From Bradyrhizobium canariense (GTDB lineage: Bacteria > Pseudomonadota > Alphaproteobacteria > Rhizobiales > Xanthobacteraceae): a stretch of 64,000 nt of DNA. Every line of letters starts with the position of its first letter. The first letter of the stretch is position 1. The notes below the pieces were generated by a model. It did no database searches. It saw nothing but the letters and a program-made list of their open reading frames with translations, and had not been told where the DNA came from. Location of the stretch: positions 124,001 to 188,000 of the forward strand of contig NZ_VSST01000056.1 of assembly GCF_019402665.1 (NCBI RefSeq), written 5' to 3'. Position numbers and translations under genes: made by a program. Positions 25,398 through 36,745 of this stretch are shown here, one piece after another.

Positions 25398-25646
25398 TCA
25401 GGCGCTTTTCTTGTGTTCGCCCCGGATCACGACCCAGCGCTTCAACTTCGAAATCGGCTTCGATTCCTCGATCCACACCATGTCGCCCGGCTTGAACTCG
25501 TTGCTCTCGTCGTGCGCGTGGTAGTTCTTCGAACGGCGGATCGTCTTCTTGTAGATCGGGTGCGTAAAGCGGCGATCGACGCGCACCACGATGGTCTTGG
25601 CTTGCTTGTCGCTGACGACCACGCCCTGCAAAGTACGTTTCGGCAT
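25398..25646 (-). CDS. rpsQ: 30S ribosomal protein S17
   Basis: 82 aa from ATG 25646: MPKRTLQGVVVSDKQAKTIV with OB-fold motif RRFTHPIYKKTIRRSKNYHAHDE (in parts) and GDMVWIEESKPISKLKRW. Early 30S assembly protein. Thirteen bp after rpmC. Confidence 0.98.
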   Translation of the reverse strand: MPKRTLQGVVVSDKQAKTIVVRVDRRFTHPIYKKTIRRSKNYHAHDESNEFKPGDMVWIEESKPISKLKRWVVIRGEHKKSA

Positions 25647-25659
25647 CTTCGTAAGCCTC

Positions 25660-25866
25660 TTACTTCTTCTTCGCGCGCGTCTGCGCGGCGACGGTCTTGA
25701 TCCGGGCGATGTCACGGCGGGCCTCGCGCAGGCGCGAGGTGTTCTCGAGCTGCCCGGTGGCGCGCTGGAAGCGCAGGTTGAAGCGCTCCTTCTTCAGGTT
25801 CAGGATGGCGTCATCCTGCTGATCGGGGCTCAACGCGCGGATGTCTTCGATTTTCATCTGGGCCAT
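25660..25866 (-). CDS. rpmC: 50S ribosomal protein L29
   Basis: 68 aa. ATG 25866 is preferred over 25872 because GGAG then sits eight bases upstream, while the first ATG would sit on top of it. Two-helix protein: MKIEDIRALSPDQQDDAILN and RLREARRDIARIKTV. Located at the tunnel exit beside L23, where trigger factor and SRP dock. Confidence 0.96.
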   Translation of the reverse strand: MAQMKIEDIRALSPDQQDDAILNLKKERFNLRFQRATGQLENTSRLREARRDIARIKTVAAQTRAKKK

Positions 25867-25871
25867 GGCCA

Positions 25872-26285
25872 TTACTCCGCAATGCGCTCGACGAAGCGCG
25901 TCTTGATCGGCAGCTTGGCTGCCGCCAGGGTCAGCGCTTCACGCGCTGTCTGGGTGTTGACGCCGTCGATCTCGAACAGTACCCGGCCCGGCTTGACGCG
26001 CGCGACCCACAATTCCGGCGCGCCCTTGCCGGAACCCATGCGGACTTCGGCAGGCTTCTTCGACACGGGAACGTCGGGGAATATGCGGATCCAGACGCGG
26101 CCGGCGCGCTTCATGTGGCGGGTCAGCGCGCGGCGAGCGGCTTCGATCTGGCGCGCGGTGACGCGCTCAGGCTCGGTCGCCTTCAGACCGAACTGGCCGA
26201 ACGCCAACGTCGCGCCCGAAGACGCAACGCCGTGGATACGGCCCTTATGCGCCTTCCGGAACTTCGTTTTCTTAGGTTGCATCAT
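25872..26285 (-). CDS. rplP: 50S ribosomal protein L16
   Basis: 137 aa. MMQPKKTKFRKAHKGRIHG, LKATEPERVTARQIEAARRA and RIFPDVPVSKKPAEVRMGSGKG are diagnostic. Near the A site and peptidyl transferase centre; the Arg of the KPAEVRMG region is the site of YcfD-type hydroxylation in E. coli. 32 bp after rpsC. Confidence 0.98.
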   Translation of the reverse strand: MMQPKKTKFRKAHKGRIHGVASSGATLAFGQFGLKATEPERVTARQIEAARRALTRHMKRAGRVWIRIFPDVPVSKKPAEVRMGSGKGAPELWVARVKPGRVLFEIDGVNTQTAREALTLAAAKLPIKTRFVERIAE

Positions 26286-26317
26286 GGCTTCAAGCCCTCA
26301 AATTCTCTGTGCTGGCG

Positions 26318-27043
26318 TCAGGCTGCAGCGTTGTCACGGCGCTGCCGGCCGCCGCGATCGCCGCCGCCACCAGTCTCACCTTCGGCCATTCTCTTGTCCT
26401 GGGCCATCGGATCGTGCTCGAGGATCTCGCCTTTGAAGATCCAGACCTTGACACCGCAGGTGCCGAAGGTCGTGAACGCGGTCGCAACGCCGTAGTCGAT
26501 GTCTGCGCGCAGCGTGTGCAGCGGCACGCGACCTTCGCGGTACCACTCCATGCGCGCGATTTCCGCACCGCCCAGACGTCCCGAGCAGTTGATGCGGATG
26601 CCTTCCGCGCCGAGACGCATCGCCGACTGGACGGCGCGCTTCATGGCGCGGCGGAACGCCACGCGGCGCTCCAGCTGCTGCGCGATCGACTCGGCCACCA
26701 GCGTCGCATCGAGCTCCGGCTTGCGGATTTCGACGATGTTGATGACGACGTCGGACGCGGTGATGTCCGCGACCTTCTTGCGCAGCTTGTCGATGTCGGC
26801 GCCCTTCTTGCCGATCACCACGCCCGGACGAGCCGAGTGGATGGTGACGCGGCACTTCTTGTGCGGACGCTCGATCACGATGCGGGCGACGGCCGCCTGC
26901 TTGAGCTCCTTGTGCAGGATCTCGCGGATCTTGACGTCCTCGTGCAGCAGCTTGCCGTATTCCTGCTTGCCGGCGTACCAGCGGGAATCCCAGGTCCGGT
27001 TGATGCCGAGACGCAGACCGATCGGATTGATCTTTTGACCCAT
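26318..27043 (-). CDS. rpsC: 30S ribosomal protein S3
   Basis: 241 aa. GQKINPIGLRLGINRTWDSRW start, KH domain with GVVIGKKGADIDKLRKKV (GxxG loop), and S3 C-terminal domain GAEGIRINCSGRLGGAEIAR. The last about 25 residues are Gly/Arg-rich (GETGGGGDRGGRQRR). S3 forms part of the mRNA entry helicase. 18 bp after rplV. Confidence 0.98.
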   Translation of the reverse strand: MGQKINPIGLRLGINRTWDSRWYAGKQEYGKLLHEDVKIREILHKELKQAAVARIVIERPHKKCRVTIHSARPGVVIGKKGADIDKLRKKVADITASDVVINIVEIRKPELDATLVAESIAQQLERRVAFRRAMKRAVQSAMRLGAEGIRINCSGRLGGAEIARMEWYREGRVPLHTLRADIDYGVATAFTTFGTCGVKVWIFKGEILEHDPMAQDKRMAEGETGGGGDRGGRQRRDNAAA

Positions 27044-27061
27044 CGTGTTCTCCTGCGTCCC

Positions 27062-27448
27062 TTAAGCCGCTGCTGCGGCTTCGACCTGACGAACGATGAT
27101 CGTCAGCTGTGAAAATGGTTTGTAGACACGGCCCGAGCGGCCACGGCCGCGGGCGGCAAAGCGCTTCATCACGAGGCCATTGCCGACGAAGGCCTGCGCC
27201 ACGACGAGATCGTCGACGTCGAGGTCGTGGTTGTTCTCGGCGTTGGCAATAGCCGATTCCAGGCACTTCTTCACGTCAACCGCGATCCGCTTGCGCGAAA
27301 ACTGCAGGTCGGCGAGCGCAGCAGCCGCCTTCCGGCCGCGAATGAGCTGGGCGACCAGGTTGAGCTTCTGCGGGCTCACCCGCAGCATCCGGGCGACCGC
27401 CTTGGCCTCGTTCTCGGCGAGGCTCCGTTCGCGCTTAGGTTTGCTCAT
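27062..27448 (-). CDS. rplV: 50S ribosomal protein L22
   Basis: 128 aa. ARMLRVSPQKLNLVAQLIRGRKAAAALADLQFSRKR (in parts) and the tunnel-lining hairpin VKRFAARGRGRSGRVYKPFS, written MKRFAARGRGRSGRVYKPFS here. Macrolide-resistance deletions map to that hairpin; it appears intact. Short gaps to rpsS (10 bp) and rpsC. Confidence 0.98.
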   Translation of the reverse strand: MSKPKRERSLAENEAKAVARMLRVSPQKLNLVAQLIRGRKAAAALADLQFSRKRIAVDVKKCLESAIANAENNHDLDVDDLVVAQAFVGNGLVMKRFAARGRGRSGRVYKPFSQLTIIVRQVEAAAAA

Positions 27449-27458
27449 CGTTTAATCC

Positions 27459-27737
27459 TCAAGCCTTCTTGGCTTTCTTGTCCCCGGAGTGGCCATGGAA
27501 GGTACGGGTCGGCGAGAACTCGCCGAACTTGTGACCGACCATTTCCTCGTTGACGGCCACCGGCACGTGCTTCTGACCGTTGTAGACGCCGAAGGTCAGG
27601 CCGACGAATTGCGGCAGGATCGTCGAGCGACGGCTCCAGATCTTGATGACGTCGTGACGGCCGGACGAGCGCGCGGCATCTGCCTTCTTGAGCAGAGAAC
27701 CCTCGACGAACGGGCCTTTCCAGACTGAACGAACCAT
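27459..27737 (-). CDS. rpsS: 30S ribosomal protein S19
   Basis: 92 aa. VRSVWKGPFVEGSLLKKAD, WSRRSTILPQFVGLTFGVYNG (in parts), and GEFSPTRTFHGHSGDKKAKK. Binds 16S rRNA in the 30S head near S13. Between rplB and rplV as in the canonical S10 operon. Confidence 0.98.
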   Translation of the reverse strand: MVRSVWKGPFVEGSLLKKADAARSSGRHDVIKIWSRRSTILPQFVGLTFGVYNGQKHVPVAVNEEMVGHKFGEFSPTRTFHGHSGDKKAKKA

Positions 27738-27749
27738 GTCCGGCGTTCC

Positions 27750-28583
27750 TTACTTCTTCCGCTTGTGGCGGCTTAGGAGAATGAATTTGTTGGTCGACTT
27801 GTTCGAGCGGGTCTTCTTGCCCTTGGTCGGCTTGCCCCACGGAGTAACCGGGTGGCGACCGCCCGAGGTACGACCTTCACCACCGCCGTGCGGATGGTCG
27901 ATCGGGTTCATGGAAACGCCGCGGTTGTGCGGCTTGCGGCCCAGCCAACGGTTGCGGCCGGCCTTGCCGATCGACGTGTTCATGTGATCCGGGTTCGACA
28001 CCGCGCCAATCGTGGCGCGGCAACGGCCGTGCACCAGGCGCTGTTCGCCCGAGTTCAGGCGGACGATCACGTAGTCCTGGTCGCGACCGACGAGCTGGGC
28101 GTAGGTGCCCGCGGAACGGGCGAGCTGGCCGCCCTTCCCGATCTTGACCTCGATGTTGTGGATGATCGTGCCGACCGGCATGTTGCCGAGCGGCATGACA
28201 TTGCCCGGCTTCACGTCGACGTAGTTGCCGGCGACGACGGAATCACCGACGGCCAAACGCTGCGGCGCCAGGATATAGGCCTGGGTGCCGTCTTCGTACT
28301 TGACCAGCGCGATGAAGGCGGTGCGGTTCGGATCGTATTCCAGCCGCTCGACCGTCGCGGGCGCATCGACCTTGTCACGCTTGAAATCGACCGTACGCAA
28401 CGTCCGCTTATGACCGCCGCCGCGGAAGCGCACGGTGATGCGACCGGTGTTGTTGCGGCCGCCAGAGGAGTGCTTACCTTCGGTGAGCGCCTTGACCGGC
28501 TTGCCCTTGTAGAGGGCCGAACGATCGACCATGACCAGCTGGCGCTGGCCCGGCGTCGTGGGATTGAATGTCTTCAGTGCCAT
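27750..28583 (-). CDS. rplB: 50S ribosomal protein L2
   Basis: 277 aa. ALKTFNPTTPGQRQLVMVDRS start, GGRNNTGRITVRFRGGGHKR, and the catalytic-site-proximal GVSMNPIDHPHGGGEGRTSGG (in parts) with the conserved His. Required for subunit association and peptidyl transferase activity. Full length. Confidence 0.99.
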   Translation of the reverse strand: MALKTFNPTTPGQRQLVMVDRSALYKGKPVKALTEGKHSSGGRNNTGRITVRFRGGGHKRTLRTVDFKRDKVDAPATVERLEYDPNRTAFIALVKYEDGTQAYILAPQRLAVGDSVVAGNYVDVKPGNVMPLGNMPVGTIIHNIEVKIGKGGQLARSAGTYAQLVGRDQDYVIVRLNSGEQRLVHGRCRATIGAVSNPDHMNTSIGKAGRNRWLGRKPHNRGVSMNPIDHPHGGGEGRTSGGRHPVTPWGKPTKGKKTRSNKSTNKFILLSRHKRKK

Positions 28584-28595
28584 CGTCGTACGACC

Positions 28596-28898
28596 TTACA
28601 GACCGGTGGTCACGTCGATCCGGTGACCCTCTTCGAGAGTCACGATCGCGCGCTTGGAGTTCGACTGCGAGCCGAGATTGCCGCGGAAGATCTTGGTCTT
28701 GCCCTTGCGGACCAGCGTGTTGACACTCTTGACCTTGACGTCGAACAGCTTCTCGATCGCTTCCTTGATCTGCGGCTTGGTCGCCTTTGCGGCCACCTTG
28801 AACAGCACCTTGTTGTGCTCCGAGGCGATCGTGGCCTTTTCGGTCACGACCGGCGACAGGATCACGTCGTAGTGGCGAGGCTCGATGTTCTTCGTCAT
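28596..28898 (-). CDS. rplW: 50S ribosomal protein L23
   Basis: 100 aa. HYDVILSPVVTEKATIASE and VKSVNTLVRKGKTKIFRG are L23 hallmarks. Docking site for trigger factor and SRP at the exit tunnel. Its ATG overlaps the rplD stop by 4 bp (ATGA), so L4 and L23 are coupled. Confidence 0.98.
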   Translation of the reverse strand: MTKNIEPRHYDVILSPVVTEKATIASEHNKVLFKVAAKATKPQIKEAIEKLFDVKVKSVNTLVRKGKTKIFRGNLGSQSNSKRAIVTLEEGHRIDVTTGL

Positions 28899-29515
28899 TT
28901 GAAGCGCGCCTCCAGCGCATCGATGGCGGCCTTGGTCAGAACAAGCTTCCGACGGCGCAGGATATCATAGACGTTGATGCCCTGGATCGGCAGCACGTCC
29001 ATGTTCGGGATGTTGCGGGCTGCAGCGGCGAAGCCGTTGTTGAGCTCGGCGCCGTCGATGATCAGCGCGTTGGTCAAACCCAGACCGGAGAAATGACCGA
29101 GCAGCGCCTTGGTCTTGGCAGCTTCCAGCGCTGCCTTGTCGATCACGATGAGATCGCCGTCCTTGGCCTTGGCCGAGAGCGCATGCTTGAGGGCGAGCGC
29201 ACGGACCTTCTTCGGCAGGTCGGTGGCGTGCGAACGCACCACCGGACCGAAGGCACGGCCACCGCCGCGGAACTGCGGCACGCGAGCCGAGCCGTGACGA
29301 GCACCACCGGTGCCCTTCTGCTTGTACATCTTCTTGCCGGTGCGCCAGATCTCGGCGCGGCCCTTGGCCTTGTGCGTACCGGCCTGGCGCTTGTTGAGCT
29401 GCCACTGCACGCAACGTGCAATGATGTCCTGGCGCGGCTCGAGGCCGAAAATGGTGTCGGAAAGCTGGACCGAGCCGGCTTCCTTACCTTCGAGGGTCGT
29501 GACCTTCAATTCCAT
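28895..29515 (-). CDS. rplD: 50S ribosomal protein L4
   Basis: 206 aa from ATG 29515 (MELKVTTLEGKEAGSVQLSD); a longer frame to 29560 invades rplC. Tunnel loop KMYKQKGTGGARHGSARVPQFRGGG (in parts). In E. coli L4 autoregulates the S10 operon; no leader for this was examined in detail here. Single base between rplC stop and this start. Confidence 0.98.
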   Translation of the reverse strand: MELKVTTLEGKEAGSVQLSDTIFGLEPRQDIIARCVQWQLNKRQAGTHKAKGRAEIWRTGKKMYKQKGTGGARHGSARVPQFRGGGRAFGPVVRSHATDLPKKVRALALKHALSAKAKDGDLIVIDKAALEAAKTKALLGHFSGLGLTNALIIDGAELNNGFAAAARNIPNMDVLPIQGINVYDILRRRKLVLTKAAIDALEARFK

Positions 29516-29516
29516 C

Positions 29517-30230
29517 TCACGCCTCCTGCGCAGCCGGAGCAGCGTCCGCTTCGCCAGCAACCTTGAACTTGCCGGGCTTCGGAGCTTCCTTCGGCAGCGG
29601 CTTCTTGACGGCGTCGCGCACGCGGATCCAGCCGCCCTTGGAACCGGGAACGGCGCCTTCGACGAGGATCAGACCGCGCTCGACATCGAGCTGAACGACA
29701 CGAAGGTTGAGCGTGGTGATGCGGTCGACGCCCATGTGACCGGGCATCTTCTTGTTCTTCCAGGTCTTGCCCGGATCCTGACGGCCACCGGTCGAACCGA
29801 TCGAACGGTGCGAGACCGAGACGCCGTGAGTGGCGCGCAGACCGCCGAAGTTCCAGCGCTTCATACCGCCGGCAAAACCCTTACCGACCGAAGTACCGGT
29901 GACGTCGACGAACTGACCGACGACAAAGTGGTCGGCCAGGATCTCGGCACCGACGGGGATCATCTGATCCGCGGAGACGCGGAATTCCTCGACCTGCCGC
30001 TTCGGCTCGACCTTGGCGACCGCGAACTGGCCGCGCTCCGCCTTGGGCATGTACACGGTCTTGCGGCTGCCAGAACCAAGCTGGAGCGCGACATAACCGT
30101 TTTTCTCTTCGGTGCGGTGGCCTACGACCTGGCAATTGCCGAGCTTCAGCACGGTCACGGGGATATGTTCGCCGGCCTCTGTAAAGACCCGCGTCATCCC
30201 GACCTTTTGTGCGATCACTCCGGAGCGCAT
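29517..30230 (-). CDS. rplC: 50S ribosomal protein L3
   Basis: 237 aa. RSGVIAQKVGMTRVFTEAG, FAGGMKRWNFGGLRATHGVS (part of the W-finger extension reaching the peptidyl transferase centre, cited in parts) and GRQDPGKTWKNKKMPGHMG. The C-terminal 25 residues (KEAPKPGKFKVAGEADAAP) are an alpha-type Pro/Ala extension. Initiator of 50S assembly. Confidence 0.98.
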   Translation of the reverse strand: MRSGVIAQKVGMTRVFTEAGEHIPVTVLKLGNCQVVGHRTEEKNGYVALQLGSGSRKTVYMPKAERGQFAVAKVEPKRQVEEFRVSADQMIPVGAEILADHFVVGQFVDVTGTSVGKGFAGGMKRWNFGGLRATHGVSVSHRSIGSTGGRQDPGKTWKNKKMPGHMGVDRITTLNLRVVQLDVERGLILVEGAVPGSKGGWIRVRDAVKKPLPKEAPKPGKFKVAGEADAAPAAQEA

Positions 30231-30283
30231 CGGCGTGCTTCCTGTTCTTTCTGTCCGCTAGTGGCGAACGTGATCCAAAAATC

Positions 30284-30592
30284 TTAGAGCTTGATCTCGA
30301 CGTCGACACCGGCGGCCAGGTCGAGCTTCATCAAAGCATCGACGGTCTGCGGGGTCGGGTCGACGATGTCGAGCAGGCGCTTGTGAGTGCGCATCTCGAA
30401 CTGCTCGCGGCTCTTCTTGTCGACGTGCGGCGAACGGTTGACGGTGAACTTCTCGATGCGGGTGGGCAGCGGAATGGGTCCGCGGACCTGCGCGCCGGTG
30501 CGCTTCGCCGTGTTCACGATCTCGCGGGTCGACGTATCGAGGATACGATGGTCGAACGCCTTGAGACGGATGCGAATATTTTGGCCGTTCAT
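30284..30592 (-). CDS. rpsJ: 30S ribosomal protein S10
   Basis: 102 aa. [53 protein letters not shown] (in parts). Besides its 30S role, S10 (NusE) joins antitermination complexes. First gene of the S10 part; preceded by an 82-bp gap from tuf that holds a hairpin. Confidence 0.98.
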
Positions 30593-30625
30593 TGCCGTGG
30601 TCTTTCTTCAGTGGGGTGGCGAATA

Positions 30626-30656
30626 GCGAATAGCGAATGTCACATTCGCTATTCGC
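30626..30656 (-). repeat. Hairpin with tandem GCGAATA units between tuf and rpsJ
   Basis: GCGAATAGCGAATGT (30626-30640) is a perfect inverted repeat of ACATTCGCTATTCGC (30642-30656). On the left arm an extra GCGAATA unit precedes it (30619-30631), so the element is a palindrome plus a tandem repeat. It lies 18 bp past the tuf stop. It may end or attenuate the str transcript or be a processing site before rpsJ. Confidence 0.75.
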
Positions 30657-30674
30657 CGATCCCTATTCTCGTAA

Positions 30675-31865
<1,191 letters not shown>

Positions 31866-31905
31866 TTGACTCTCCGTTCAATCGTCAGTTCGAGACCGAC
31901 GACAA

Positions 31906-33978
<2,073 letters not shown>

Positions 33979-34008
33979 GGAGTGTTCCTTAGATTCCGTG
34001 TGTCGCCG

Positions 34009-34479
34009 TTACCAGCGATAGTGCGAGAAGGCGCGGTTGGCTTCCGCCATCCGGTGCACGTCTTCGCGCTTCTTGACGGCGTTACCCCGGTTGTTCGACG
34101 CGTCCAGGAGCTCCGCAGAGAGCCGCTCGGTCATCGTCTTCTCGTTGCGGTCACGCGCAGCCGAGATCAACCAGCGAATGCCCAGCGCCTGACGGCGCAC
34201 CGAGCGAACTTCGACCGGAACCTGATAGGTCGCGCCGCCGACGCGGCGGGAGCGCACTTCGATCGTCGGCATGACGTTCTCGAGTGCCTGCTCGAACACG
34301 CCGAGCGGGTTCTGCTTGGTCTTGCTTTCGATGAGGCCGAACGCGCCGTAGACGATGCCTTCGGCGACCGACTTCTTTCCGGCGTACATCACCGAATTCA
34401 TGAACTTCGTAACGATGATATTCCCGAACTTCGGATCGGGAAGGACTTCGCGCTTTTCGGCAGAATGGCGACGAGACAT
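34009..34479 (-). CDS. rpsG: 30S ribosomal protein S7
   Basis: 156 aa. SRRHSAEKREVLPDPKFGN, FMNSVMYAGKKSVAEGIVYGA (in parts) and RWLISAARDRNEKTMTERLS. Nucleates 30S head assembly; in E. coli it represses the str operon. Fifteen bp after rpsL. Confidence 0.99.
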   Translation of the reverse strand: MSRRHSAEKREVLPDPKFGNIIVTKFMNSVMYAGKKSVAEGIVYGAFGLIESKTKQNPLGVFEQALENVMPTIEVRSRRVGGATYQVPVEVRSVRRQALGIRWLISAARDRNEKTMTERLSAELLDASNNRGNAVKKREDVHRMAEANRAFSHYRW

Positions 34480-34494
34480 GGACCTGGTTCCCGC

Positions 34495-34866
34495 TTACTT
34501 CGGACGCTTGGCGCCGTACTTCGAACGACGCTGCTTACGGTTCTTGACGCCCTGGGTATCCAGAACGCCGCGGAGGATGTGGTAGCGCACGCCGGGCAAG
34601 TCCTTGACGCGACCGCCGCGGATCATGACCACCGAGTGCTCCTGGAGGTTATGGCCCTCACCGGGGATGTAGCCGATCACCTCGAAGCCGTTGGTCAGGC
34701 GCACCTTGGCAACCTTACGAAGCGCCGAGTTCGGCTTCCTCGGGGTCGTGGTGTAAACGCGCGTGCAAACACCGCGCTTCTGCGGCGACTGCTGCAGCGC
34801 CGGCACCTTCTTGCGCGACTTCTGCACTTCCCGCGGTTGAGCGATCAGCTGGTTGATCGTCGGCAT
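34495..34866 (-). CDS. rpsL: 30S ribosomal protein S12, with Arg at residue 43
   Basis: 123 aa decoding-centre protein. QKRGVCTRVYTTTPRKPNSA and the EHSVVMIRGGRVKDLPGVRYH loop (in parts). Residue 43 is Arg (codon AGG, complement of 34738-34740) where E. coli and most bacteria have Lys; Lys43Arg (Lys42 in Met-less numbering) is a classic streptomycin-resistance substitution. The other hot spot, Lys88, is wild type. All other Arg codons in the gene are CGN, so AGG looks like a single A-to-G change from AAG. First gene of the str operon, behind a long leader. Confidence 0.98.
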   Translation of the reverse strand: MPTINQLIAQPREVQKSRKKVPALQQSPQKRGVCTRVYTTTPRKPNSALRKVAKVRLTNGFEVIGYIPGEGHNLQEHSVVMIRGGRVKDLPGVRYHILRGVLDTQGVKNRKQRRSKYGAKRPK

Positions 34867-35270
34867 CCTGGCATTACCCTTTGTGTTCTGCCGCGGCCCG
34901 TCACCGGGTCCGCAAATTCTTTCGAGCTACCCGCCCGACGAGGCCACCTTGCGCGGAACAATCCGCACAAAGCGAAATCGCGCCAACCACCCATTAACGG
35001 GCGGAAAGCGCTTCGACGCCACAGAGGACCGCAGTAGTTGAACCGGTCAGCTTGAAGCTGCGGTCCGCGCACCGAGGTCATGCATCCGAATTCGATCTCG
35101 AGAGAACATGCTCACGAGACCTAAAATCGCACTGGCATTGCCTAGCTATGATCGACAGCGTTTGAGCGGCATTCGTCGAGGTTGGTGCCTGTCTTGGTGA
35201 TCCCAGGGGATCAAACAGGTGGCCCGTTCCGACGTTGGCGATGCTCACCGCCTGTCGTTAAGTGAGGGGG
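34867..35270 (-). promoter_or_regulatory. Long untranslated leader of the str operon
   Basis: About 400 bp between the predicted promoter and rpsL with no supported gene. It includes an imperfect hairpin, CCTGT at 35188-35192 and TGATCCC-AG-GGGATCA at 35198-35213 followed by ACAGG, without a T run. The length allows an attenuator, antitermination signals or a small RNA, none of which can be identified from sequence alone. Confidence 0.4.
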
Positions 35271-35271
35271 T

Positions 35272-35299
35272 TCTATAAGTGGGAGTCGGTCAAGTCAAG
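35272..35299 (-). promoter_or_regulatory. Predicted strong promoter for rpsL-rpsG-fusA-tuf
   Basis: The minus strand reads CTTGAC (35294-35299), 16 bp, TATAGA (35272-35277). This fits the alphaproteobacterial housekeeping sigma consensus (CTTGAC-N16/17-CTATAT). It is the only good match in the 640-bp gap upstream of rpsL and faces the ribosomal genes. Confidence 0.6.
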
Positions 35300-35506
35300 G
35301 CGAAACGTCAGTCAGAAGCGCTTCCCGCGCCTGCCGAAATCGCTTCCTGGGCCGCTCGCTGCGCCTTCGCGACATGGAAATGAAGAGCGCGTTCCGCCAC
35401 CTCGAATCCAATTTATACCCGGGTTAAATATACTTTTATGACCTTTGGCTAAGGCTTTCTTTCCTGTTGGGGCGCCAATGTACCGCCTTGGGCAGGGATT
35501 GGCACC

Positions 35507-36745
35507 ATGCGGTACACCGACATTGCCATTATCGGCGGGGGATTGTCCGGCTCGACCGCCGCCGCGATGCTCGGCCGTAGCGGCATTTCGACCATCCTGA
35601 TCGATCCGCATGAGAGCTATTCTGCGGACTTTCGAGTCGAAAAACTCAGCGGCCACGTGCAGGTCGGGCGATTCTTGCAGACGGGAATCGCCGAATCGGT
35701 GCTGCGCCGCGCGACCTTTGTGGGTGAGAACTGGATCGCGCGCTTTGGCCGCCTTCTCGACAAGGCGCCAAGCCGGCAGTTCAACATCCTCTACGATTCC
35801 CTCGTCAACGCTGTCCGCGACGAAATTCCTGCCGGTGTCGAGCGCGTCTGCGCCAAGGCCGTCTCGGTCGAGACAAGTACGGAGCGGCAGAAGGTCACTC
35901 TGTCCAACGACGAGATGGTCTCCGCCCGACTGGTCGTGCTCGCCAACGGACTCAATGTCGGCCTGCGCCACCAGCTGGGAATCGCCCGAAAAGTCGTCAG
36001 TGCCTGCCATTCGATTTCGATCGGGTTCGACGTGGTGCCCGCGGGACGGGACTCGTTCGACTTCCCGGCGCTGACCTATTTCTCGGAACGGCCGAGCGAC
36101 CGCATCCCCTATCTCACGCTTTTTCCGATCGGGACGCGGATGCGCGCCAATCTGTTCGTCTACCGCAGCTTCGACGATCCCTGGCTGGTTGAGCTGCGCC
36201 GCGCGCCCGCCGAGACGTTGAACGCCGCGCTGCCACGGCTCAAGCGCATCACCGGACGATTCGACATTCCCGGTGAGCTGAAAATCCGCCCGGTCGATCT
36301 CTATGTGAACGATGCCAGCGGCCAACCCGGCCTCGTGCTGGTGGGCGATGCCTTCTCGACCTCCTGCCCTGCCGCCGGCACCGGCTGCGACAAGGTCTTC
36401 ACCGACGTCGAGCGGCTCTGCAACCTCTACATCCCGCAGTGGCTGGCCTCCGACGGGATGGATACAAGCAAGATCGCCACCTTCTACGCAGATCCGGTCA
36501 AGCGGGCGTGCGACGATTGGTCGGCGGCGAAGGCGTTCGACTTCCGCTCGGTCTCGATTGCGACGAGCCCCTATTGGACGGCGCAGCGCTGGGGACGCTT
36601 CATTGCCTGGTCGGTTCAGGGGCTATTGCGGCCGCTTGGAGGAGCCTTCGATCTGGAGCCGAACTTCCTCGGTCACTCCTCCTCATCGTCCTCGTCGAGG
36701 TCGTCTTCATCCTCGTCGTCATCGTCGCTGTCCTCGTCGACGTGA
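35507..36745 (+). CDS. FAD-dependent monooxygenase/oxidoreductase-like protein with Ser-rich tail
   Basis: 412 aa. FAD dinucleotide motif IIGGGLSGSTAAAMLGRSG (9-27) with acidic end ILIDPHES, and the second FAD motif VLVGDAFSTSCPAAGTG near 278-294, as in PHBH-type monooxygenases, halogenases and geranylgeranyl reductases. Substrate unknown. The last 21 codons encode mostly serine because 36673-36745 is also the acidic 3' end of the opposite ABC transporter gene. It reads opposite to its neighbours; an AT-rich stretch at 35398-35460 precedes it, but no clear promoter was found. No obvious ribosome-binding site; the start is chosen for the FAD motif. Confidence 0.82.
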   Translation: MRYTDIAIIGGGLSGSTAAAMLGRSGISTILIDPHESYSADFRVEKLSGHVQVGRFLQTGIAESVLRRATFVGENWIARFGRLLDKAPSRQFNILYDSLVNAVRDEIPAGVERVCAKAVSVETSTERQKVTLSNDEMVSARLVVLANGLNVGLRHQLGIARKVVSACHSISIGFDVVPAGRDSFDFPALTYFSERPSDRIPYLTLFPIGTRMRANLFVYRSFDDPWLVELRRAPAETLNAALPRLKRITGRFDIPGELKIRPVDLYVNDASGQPGLVLVGDAFSTSCPAAGTGCDKVFTDVERLCNLYIPQWLASDGMDTSKIATFYADPVKRACDDWSAAKAFDFRSVSIATSPYWTAQRWGRFIAWSVQGLLRPLGGAFDLEPNFLGHSSSSSSSRSSSSSSSSSLSSST

